Part shown: positions 56,723 to 64,000 of the stretch, in pieces
Position numbering within the stretch: position 1 is the first letter of the stretch
Layout: each line of letters starts with the position of its first letter
Assembly: GCA_029582155.1 (NCBI GenBank)
Contig: CM055901.1
Location: 45,599,580 to 45,663,579, forward strand
Direction: 5' to 3'
Source of the DNA: Panopea generosa
Taxonomy: Eukaryota > Mollusca > Bivalvia > Adapedonta > Hiatellidae
DNA: 64,000 bases
Position numbers and translations under genes: made by a program
Notes under the pieces: model-generated
The model's input: only the letters and a program-made list of their open reading frames with translations
What the model was told of the DNA's origin: nothing
Databases searched by the model: none

Positions 56723-57560
56723 GTAACACTGTTGTACTGCTCATGTAACTGTCATGAGGGGTAGTCATAAAGTTCTGTCTACATAATTCATACAATTCTC
56801 ATATGAACTGATAAGTGTAAGAGAATCACACATGAAATTCAAATACATTTTATTTATATAGTTTTTATATGTTTTTACATTATAAAAGTCATATAAAGTC
56901 ATATAAAAGTCATATAAAATCATATAAAAATCAGGTATAACACAAAGCCTGAGTAACCAAAAAGAAAAACTTTCACTCTGTTTTATAATATTGTAAATAT
57001 TAGAAATAGAATATGTTTAAACTAAAAAAAGAAAAAAAAAGAAACTTAATTTTTTTCTCTAATGTTGTATTTACAAGAATAAAAATACTATCTACCAAGA
57101 TTTACTCATTTCTGGTTTGTACAAGAAGATAAATGTGAATTTATGCAAATTTTGGTAGCAATTGCAAAATGTTCCATTTAAAGCTGAATGTAAGATAAAT
57201 AATATAGAACTTCTGCCAGATATATTTTTATGCTTGATATACATTTAGCTGCAACATTAATACACTAAAATTGTAATAAAAGCACAACAAACAATTTCCT
57301 TTTTATTGACACATTTTAGCAAGATACTCTGATTATTTGTGTGATGTATGAACTTTATGATTGTCCCTCTTTGCTTACACTTGTTTAATAATATGATTTT
57401 GTTTACTCACAAAAATAATTTATAATATTCTATGATAATAAAAGGACAGGACAGTAACAAAGTGGATAATGTATTGGCTACTCGCGCTAGAGGTCACAGG
57501 TTTGTTTCAAGGCTTAACCTTCTGGCCCCATAAAGCCAACAATATTTAGAATATATTCTT
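56723..57560. other. intron 25, left part
   Basis: AT-rich; a SINE-like piece at 57445-57530 (ACAAAGTGGATAATGTATTG, GAGGTCACAGGTTTG). No gene recognised. Confidence 0.45.
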
Positions 57561-57579
57561 TGTCATTAATACATAACTT

Positions 57580-57890
57580 TTTCTTTAGACATATCTCTCT
57601 GAAACTGTGTCAGGTAGTAACTGATAAACACATGACTTAATCCTGTCAACCTCACTGGAACTGTGACAGGTAGTTATGGATAAATACATGCATTTTTCCT
57701 TTTAAAACCCCTGTGAAACTTTTTGTTAGGTAGTGATGGATAAATATATGACTTATTCCTTTTAAAACCTCTCTGTCACTTTTTGTCAGGTAGTAACTGA
57801 TAAATACCTCACTTTTTCCTTATATGTACTTCTCTGAAACTGTGTGTCAGGTAGTAACATAAATACCTCACTTTTTCCTTAGACAACTAT
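57580..57890. repeat. ~60-bp diverged tandem repeat, 4-5 copies
   Basis: Units around CTCTCTGAAACTGTGTCAGG + TAGTAACTGATAAATACATG + ACTTTTTCCTT. Diverged. Some units carry TTTTTCCTTAGAC, acceptor-like, but no exon follows in a usable frame. Confidence 0.7.
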
Positions 57891-58339
57891 ATGTTAGAAA
57901 TGCAATTTTATTAGAAAATTTGTTTAAATATAGTTGTTATGACATTGCAAAACTTCATTAACTTCTGTGTATGTATTCAAGTAATATGTTTTTATTTCTT
58001 TATACAGTCTACTGGGTCTTTGGTTATGATGACAGTATTAAGTATATAATAACTATTTATGTATATTTGGATTATTCCAGCAAAGTGTTTGTGACTAAAG
58101 GTTTTAATCATGTTCATTTATACAATAATGGAGGGCAAGTTATTCTAAAATCTGTGCAGTCTGCCTTTGCATTAATGCATTTTGGTCTATTGACTTAAGG
58201 TGGAGTTATGGCCCTTTAATGTTCTGAAGACTTAGTCTTGTCTGGACTTCTCCTGAAGTTCTCGGTGTATCAGTGCATACCCTAGTGGCATTCTGGTCCA
58301 TTGAGGCTTGTCGGAGTTAGGACCACTTTATTGATTATG

Positions 58340-58480
58340 TATTTTTGTATATAATCTTCTCCACTTTATTGATTATGTATTTTTGTATATAATCTTCTCC
58401 ACTTTATTGATTATGTATTTTTGTATATAATCTTCTCCACTTTATTGATTATGTATTTTTGTATAAAATCTTCTCCACTT
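58340..58480. repeat. 38-bp minisatellite, 4 copies
   Basis: CTCCACTTTATTGATTATGT + ATTTTTGTATATAATCTT repeated almost perfectly. Confidence 0.9.
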
Positions 58481-59253
58481 TATTCCTGTTAATACTTGAT
58501 AGGAATTATAAATACAAGTAGTTGAGTGTATTTTCCTGGCATTGTGCTCCATAAATCTTGTCAGTCTATTTTTTTCAAACTTGTCGTTGGACAGTGGCAC
58601 TATTCGGTGGGAAGTTTTGCTGTTATAACCATAAAAACTCCCACAAATAAGTAACCAGTCAGTTCTGGAGTTTACCTGAATTTGGATAAGATTTTTATCC
58701 ATAAGACCTTGGATGATACTGATGAGAAAATATTTGTAATCTAGTTGCACATGTTATAGATACAGTACAGTCTAATAAATTTCCACAGAGTTTTGTCTGT
58801 TCAATATCGTGATAAAGATTTTAGAGAAAGTATTTGAGAAAGTATGTCATTAATATAATGATATTTCACACTTTTGGTCAGTCACTTACAATGAAGAAAC
58901 ATAGAGACACATGCCATAATCTCTCTTGTGTGTTATATTAAGAGTTATGTCCCTTTATATACCTCATGTCTTAGTGGCCGTTGGCAAATTTTAATGAAGT
59001 TTCAAAGGGCACCTGTATGTAAGCAACGGCTTAAATATTGTATAATTCATATTGTTAATAAATTTGCATAACAAAGTGCAAGCCAATTATTTTATAACAG
59101 GTATGTGTGAACCCTAGTTTTGTTTAAAAATGGTTTGGCTGAATTGATACAAGTACTGTTTGTTTCTCATTCAATTATATGTTATACCTAATAAGGAGTG
59201 CATTTTATAACCAAGCTGGTTGCTGCATGCTGTTAATTTATTGTTCATTTTTT

Positions 59254-60550
59254 AGCTCTACTGGCCAAAGGCCAGATGGGCTTTTGCGATGGCGTGTTGT
59301 CCGTCGTCTTTCGTATGTCATCTGTCGTCTGTTAGCAGCTCTTTCTCTGAAACCACCAGGCCAATTAAACTCAAACTTCACATGGATGTTTCTATTAGAT
59401 AGGAGACTATACAGAATAATGTTTTTTTTCAATCTAAAATTTAAGATGGCCACTGTTACTAAGAATAGTCCAAAACTTAAAAAATCTTATTCTCTTGAAC
59501 CGCCCAACAAATTTTGTAAATATTTATGAAGTCATGATAACCAACTATAGTTCTATTAGATTTGTTCAAATGGCGTTCTTTGGGTTAAAAATGACCCTGC
59601 CCCGATGGTTAAGTTAGGGGACACATGTCATTAAACATTTATTTATTTTTTAAAAAAAGGAACTGATTTTGCCTATATTTTCACAGAAGCATTGTTTGGT
59701 CAATGAAGTTCAGATTTGTCAAAATGACTGGGTTACTCTGACTAAAGGGGTCTGAGGAGGGGCCCCAAAAGGGTAAAAATTGGGAATTACAAAAAGCGTT
59801 TTCTTAAGGACCAGTCAGTGAAATTTGTTCATATTTAGCATAAATTATCCTTTTATGTCAAACTTGCTCATAAATGATATAAGTTATCCTTACATCAGCA
59901 AGGGATTGAAGATTCTGCAAATTATTGGGCTGGGATATATAAGGAATGTTCGCATCTATGTGTACAAAAAAAAAAACTATTTAAAATAAAGCATTTCTGC
60001 TCATAACAAATCCCTAATGCCATAATAAATTAATTGCTAGATTTTCATCCCCGCCCGCCCACTAATTTTCATGCTTTCCCAACCCTTTATATTTTCATAA
60101 AAAAAAATTTAAAAAAAAAATATTTGAAAAAAAAAAAAATAAAAAAAATATTAAAAATTAAAAAAAATGTCAAACATTTAAAAAAAAAAAAAAAAAAAAA
60201 ATTCTCCTGCCATCCCCGTTCTAAAGAAAAATTTGGATGATAATATACCAATTAATTAATAATGGCCTAAGAATGGATGATTGAAGTTTTGACAAATCAA
60301 GGGGCTGGGATGTATAAGGGTTATGTACTGGGACTATAATTTTCTTAACAGATGAATGGTATGTGAATTTAAAGTATTTCCTTTTCATAGCAATTAACTT
60401 TTTGTTTAGTATGGCCAGGGTGTGGCGGGAGTAATTATCCATAAGTTGTTAAGATGACCCCCAAAGAGGATTAAGATTGTGAAGTTTCAAAAAGTGCTAT
60501 GGTCACTATGAGCCAGTAGAGCCTCCTCAGGCCCTCTTGGGCCTCTTGTT
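59254..60550 (+). mobile_element. palindrome-ended dispersed repeat, copy e
   Basis: Left CTGGCCAAAGGCCAG (near 59262), right AGGCCCTCTTGGGCCT (60529-60544). It contains a nested MITE at 60013-60271. Confidence 0.8.
60013..60271. mobile_element. MITE with ~33-bp inverted ends, copy 2 (nested)
   Basis: Left CTAATGCCATAATAAATTAA + TTGCTAGATTTTCATCC; right GGATGATAATATACCAATTA + ATTAATAATGGCCTAAG. The A-rich centre (60100-60205) has expanded homopolymers. Inserted in copy e of the palindrome-ended repeat, so it is the younger of the two. Confidence 0.75.
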
Positions 60551-60599
60551 TTCCAAACTGATCATGTTAAGTTATATAAGTGTTAGTGCATTAACAGAG

Positions 60600-60815
60600 A
60601 GTTTGTATTGTGATTTAGTTTTGTATTACTACACATATTGTTTCATATATTTATGTGTTGTTGGTGAAACTATGTATTATTGTAGGAACTGTTTCATATA
60701 GTTATGTGTTGTTGGTGAAACTATGTATTATTGTTGGAACTGTTTCACATAATTATGTGCTGTTGGTGAAGCAATTTATTATTATAGGAACTGTTTCACA
60801 TAATGTATTGTTGGT
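60600..60815. repeat. ~55-bp tandem repeat, 4 copies
   Basis: TGTTTCATATAGTTATGTGT + TGTTGGTGAAACTATGTATT + ATTGTAGGAAC repeated with growing divergence. Confidence 0.85.
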
Positions 60816-60844
60816 GTAGTCATTTTAGATATCATGATATATTC

Positions 60845-61010
60845 AGCCCGCCTCGTATGTGGAAGATCCCCGTTGGGTCATACCAGAGATTTAAAAAACA
60901 ACATTTAGAGGATAATTCTAGGTTTGGTCTGGTTGGCCCTGTGCCAGTATAATGTGACTTAGTGGGGTATCATACATGTTTCTGCGGCATGATACTCCTG
61001 TGTTTACTGA
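60845..61010 (+). mobile_element. SINE fragment, third family
   Basis: GGAAGATCCCCGTTGGGTCA, then GTGCCAGTATAATGTGACTT and TTTCTGCGGCATGATACTCC; the reverse of the copies at 46481 and 49680. Confidence 0.6.
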
Positions 61011-61074
61011 CTGAAGTAGACACCATCACAATATGTCTGAAAAAATTGCATTTGTCTGCATAACTGCCACTTGT

Positions 61075-61755
61075 TGATGTAGTTTGAGTATAATATTACA
61101 CCTATTTGCTATACGATGTAGTTTGAGTATAATGTTACACCTATTTGCTATATGATGTAGTTTGAGTATAATATTACACCTATTTGCTATATGATGTAGT
61201 TTGAGTATAATATTACACCTATTTGCTATATGATGTTGTTCTGAGTATTACAGCTGGGCCCGGTTAGCTCAGTTGGTAATATGTCTGACTATCAATCAGT
61301 GGGTCATGAATTTTAATCCCTGCCCTGCTGCAGTCTCTGTGATGATTGATATATGTCATTGTGTCTCATTATCAGCCATACCGATGATTATATAGTTCGA
61401 GTATTATACCAACTTGCTTAATGATATAATTATATGATAATTTTTTTTATAGTTCAAGTATAACACCAGCTTTCTATATGATATAATTCAAGTATCACAC
61501 CAACTTTCTATATGATATAGTTTGATTATTACACAACATTTATATATGATATAGTTATTTATAATATGAGTATTATACCGACTTTCTATATGATATAGTT
61601 CAAGTATTACACTGACTTGCTATTTGATATAGTTTGAGTATTATACCTGCTTGATATATGGTATAGTCTGAATATTACATCCACTTGCTATATGATGTAG
61701 TTCGAGTATTACACTTGCTGTATGGAGTTGTTTGAGTATAATATACACTTGCTAT
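61075..61755. repeat. TATATGATATAGTTTGAGTA satellite, copy 2, left part
   Basis: Tandem ~39-bp units TATATGATGTAGTTTGAGTA + TAATATTACACCTATTTGC (61075-61245), then after the tRNA-like piece a stretch (61384-61755) that closely follows the order of variants in 21830-22180. The block is paralogous to copy 1. Confidence 0.85.
61256..61331 (+). pseudogene. tRNA-like sequence (tRNA-derived SINE head)
   Basis: GGGCCCG acceptor side, an intact A-box TAGCTCAGTTGG, an anticodon stem CTGACTATCAATCAG (apparent anticodon ATC), but a damaged B-box (GAATTTTAATCC). The apparent anticodon and poor T-arm argue against a working tRNA. Confidence 0.6.
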
Positions 61756-62663
61756 GAAGCATTCTAAAATTGCCAGTTTTTCGTATTTTTTTACCGATTT
61801 CTGAAGTTCAAAACCGGTTTTCATTTCAAAGTTTAATAAAAAAATCGGTCCAGATATTTTCTATCGGTCGTATAATATCTCATAAATTACTCTTACCATG
61901 CCATACTGACCTGTGAAATACGCCTTGCGGCAATATCATTTGACCCTATTATCCGATTGTTTTGTCACCTGCTGTGCAAAATGATGTCAACCATTAATGA
62001 TATTAGGGGGAGTTTATCAGAAGAATCTATCGCTATGTAGCATGCCTTCAATGTGTGATCAGCGACCCATAGCTTTCTGTCGGTTCATCAAAAGATTATG
62101 TTTGCGTCCATAATTTCTTTGATATACTGCTAGCCAAAGTGGGACGGTTGTACCGAATATTGTTTGCGTCATTAAAATATTGATAAAACGTGCAGTGTTA
62201 CTTGTTTGTTTCATTTTTTTAAAAAAACAACTTTAATTATATATATGAGCTGGTTTTGGTAATTGTACGTAGTGGCTAGCTACAGCACAACGCATATCAA
62301 AAATAAAAAGTTGAATGAACCATTACATTGGTTTCCATGGTGATTATTTCACGCAGCTTCCAGTACTTGCAACACTTCTGGTTCGATTGAGCGTTTTTTA
62401 TATAATGAAAATTATTCAGTAAAGCGGAAACATAATGTCAGTCATTAAAATGTACACAATGTGATAAAGTATGTTATAAATAATTCACAAATAAACTTGA
62501 AATAGTTCCCTATTAATGAATAAATGGAGAAAATACATGGTGCAGCTGACATGGTGGGTCGGGTATGCATATATCATATAGTGTTTTTTTTTTTAAATAA
62601 GTGCGATTCTTACAGTAGTAAAATGCCTGGACCGATTTGCATTTTGGAATTTTAGAAGGCCTG
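61756..62663. mobile_element. probable hAT-type non-autonomous element, 908 bp
   Basis: It interrupts the satellite. The flanks share an 8-bp direct repeat CTTGCTAT (61748-61755 and 62664-62671); removing one copy with the element restores a normal satellite unit. The ends are imperfect inverted repeats (GAAGCATTCTAAAATTGCC on the left, reverse of GGAATTTTAGAAGGCCTG on the right, sharing TTCTAAAATT), in a style known from hAT elements. No transposase frame was found. The satellite itself repeats CTTGCTAT, so the duplication is suggestive rather than proven. Confidence 0.6.
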
Positions 62664-62960
62664 CTTGCTATATGGAGTTGTTGGAGTATAATATACACAT
62701 GCTTTATGGAGTTGTTGGAGTATAATATACACATGCTATATGGAGTTGTTTGACTATAATATACACATGCTATATGGAGTTATTTGAGTATAATATACAC
62801 ATGCTATATGGAGTTGTTTGAGTATAATATACACATGCTATATGGAGTTATTTGAGTATAATATACACATGCTATATGGAGTTGTTTGAGTATAATATAC
62901 ACATGCTATATGGAGCTGTTTGAGTATAATATACACATGCTATATGCAGGAGTATAAGAT
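62664..62960. repeat. GCTATATGGAGTTGTTTGAG satellite, copy 2, right part
   Basis: About 8 units of ~38 bp (TGCTATATGGAGTTGTTTGA + GTATAATATACACA), nearly identical, ending in TGCTATATGCAGGAGTATAA exactly as copy 1 does near 22240. Confidence 0.9.
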
Positions 62961-63032
62961 CCACTTGCTGTATCATTCCATCAGTGGTAAAAAAAGTGCC
63001 TTCTTACTTTATATAGCACTTAGCACATTTTT

Positions 63033-64000
63033 AGTTTGGAAAGGCCGAAAGGGCTTACGCAATGGCACGTTTTCTGGCGTCTGTCGTCTTTCATCCGTTA
63101 GCAGCACTTTCTCTGAAACCGCTATGCCAATTAAACTGAAACTTCACATGGATGTTTCTAATGCATAGGAGACTATAAAGAAGAATTTTTTTTTTTTATC
63201 TGAAATTCAAGATGGCGGCCATTACTAAAAATAGTTCAAAACTTAAAAAAGATCTTCATCTCATGAACGACCCAACAGATTTTCAAAATATTTATGTAGT
63301 AATGGTGACCAACTATAGTTTTGTAAGATTTGTCAAAAAACATGGCGGCCAGGGGATGGGGTAAATTTAATATATAAGCTATAGTATAAACTTAAAAAAT
63401 CTTCTTGTCAGAAACTACTGACTCGATTTTAGAATAATTTCACAAAAATGTTCCTTGGGTGACCCTCTACCAAGTTTGTTCAAGCCATTTTGCTTCATCA
63501 TAAAACAAGGCTGTCAGGAGGTGTGGCAAGATTAATAAGTAAAAACTTATAAAATCTTCTTGTCAGAACTAACTGGCTCGATTTTAAAATAATTTCACAG
63601 AAATGTTCCTTGGAGGACCCTTCACGAAGTTTGTTCAAACCGTAGTGGTTTGTCAAAAATCATGGCGGCCGAGGGTTGTGGTTAGTTTACTATATATAAG
63701 CTATATAGAAACTCATAAAATCTTTTTGTCAGAAACCACTGGAACAATTTTAAAACAATTTTGCAGAAATGTTCCTTTGGTGACCCTTTACCAAGTTTGT
63801 TCAAGCCGTTGTGTTTTGTTAAAAAAACACCACAGTGAGGTGCTAGTTTACTATATAGGCAGCTGTAGCAAAAACTTCAAAAGCTTTCTTGTCATAATCT
63901 ACTGACCTGATTTTGATGTAATTTCACTGACATTTACCATGGGTGAACCTCAACCATGTTTGAACTCTTCTACGCATCTTCAAACAAATCAAAATTCTAA
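63033..64000 (+). mobile_element. palindrome-ended dispersed repeat, copy f, running off the window
   Basis: It follows the satellite at the same spacing as copy b follows copy 1. The left hairpin is damaged (TTGGAAAGGCCGAAAGG). From ~63340 the interior is different and made of ~230-bp tandem segments (AAATCTTCTTGTCAGAAACT, GAAATGTTCCTTGG, CAAGTTTGTTCAA) up to the window edge. Confidence 0.65.

Noticed and set aside
57580..57890. Another exon-edge array (units with TTTTTCCTTAGAC)
   Set aside because: No exon with a usable frame follows; an in-frame stop appears within about 10 codons in the required phase.
57971..58198. 75-codon + strand frame considered as the next SZT2 exon
   Set aside because: It contains the dispersed-repeat phrase GAGTTATGGCCCTTT just downstream, shows no SZT2 similarity and lacks a fitting acceptor phase.
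61256..61331. Functional tRNA gene
   Set aside because: Damaged T-arm/B-box and an unusual apparent anticodon; better explained as a SINE head.

Overview
The window is animal nuclear DNA, most likely from a bivalve or other mollusc. It is AT-rich and intron-rich, and it holds dispersed repeats of a kind I associate with bivalve genomes (palindrome-ended repeats, tRNA-derived SINEs, MITEs). The species call is an inference from style, not a database match.

One large gene on the + strand fills most of the window: a homolog of SZT2 (seizure threshold 2), the scaffold subunit of KICSTOR, the lysosomal complex that links GATOR1 to amino-acid control of mTORC1. I could chain 25 internal exons between 1585 and 56722. 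All 24 introns are GT-AG, every exon joins in a compatible phase, and no stop codon interrupts the frame. Together they give about 1,916 codons, just over half of a vertebrate SZT2. The first and last exons lie outside the window. From 56723 to the right edge everything is intron and repeats.

A second gene is nested on the - strand inside the SZT2 intron 40203-47031. It is a complete four-exon gene for a small secreted C-type lectin of 152 residues (45155 down to 42712), with a signal peptide and an upstream TATA box.

The striking property of the locus is its tandem arrays. Several are built from copies of an exon edge. The first SZT2 intron is made almost wholly of two facing arrays: about 40 copies of the donor of exon 1 (57-bp unit) and about 80 copies of the acceptor of exon 2 (58-bp unit). 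Exon 24 is preceded by about 67 copies of its own acceptor and first residues (39-bp unit, 13 codons, in frame). Exon 17 has about 8 copies of its acceptor in front of it, and exon 15 has three decayed copies of its head. The lectin's last exon is followed by about 12 copies of its own C-terminal coding segment plus stop (108-bp unit). This repeated conversion of exon borders into minisatellites is the strongest candidate here for something undescribed.

The introns also hold a mariner-like remnant, two MITE families, a probable hAT-type insertion with an 8-bp duplication, a family of palindrome-ended repeats (six copies plus a divergent relative), several SINE families, and a decayed element whose ORF carries a 2A-like ribosome-skipping motif followed by a cysteine-protease-like segment.
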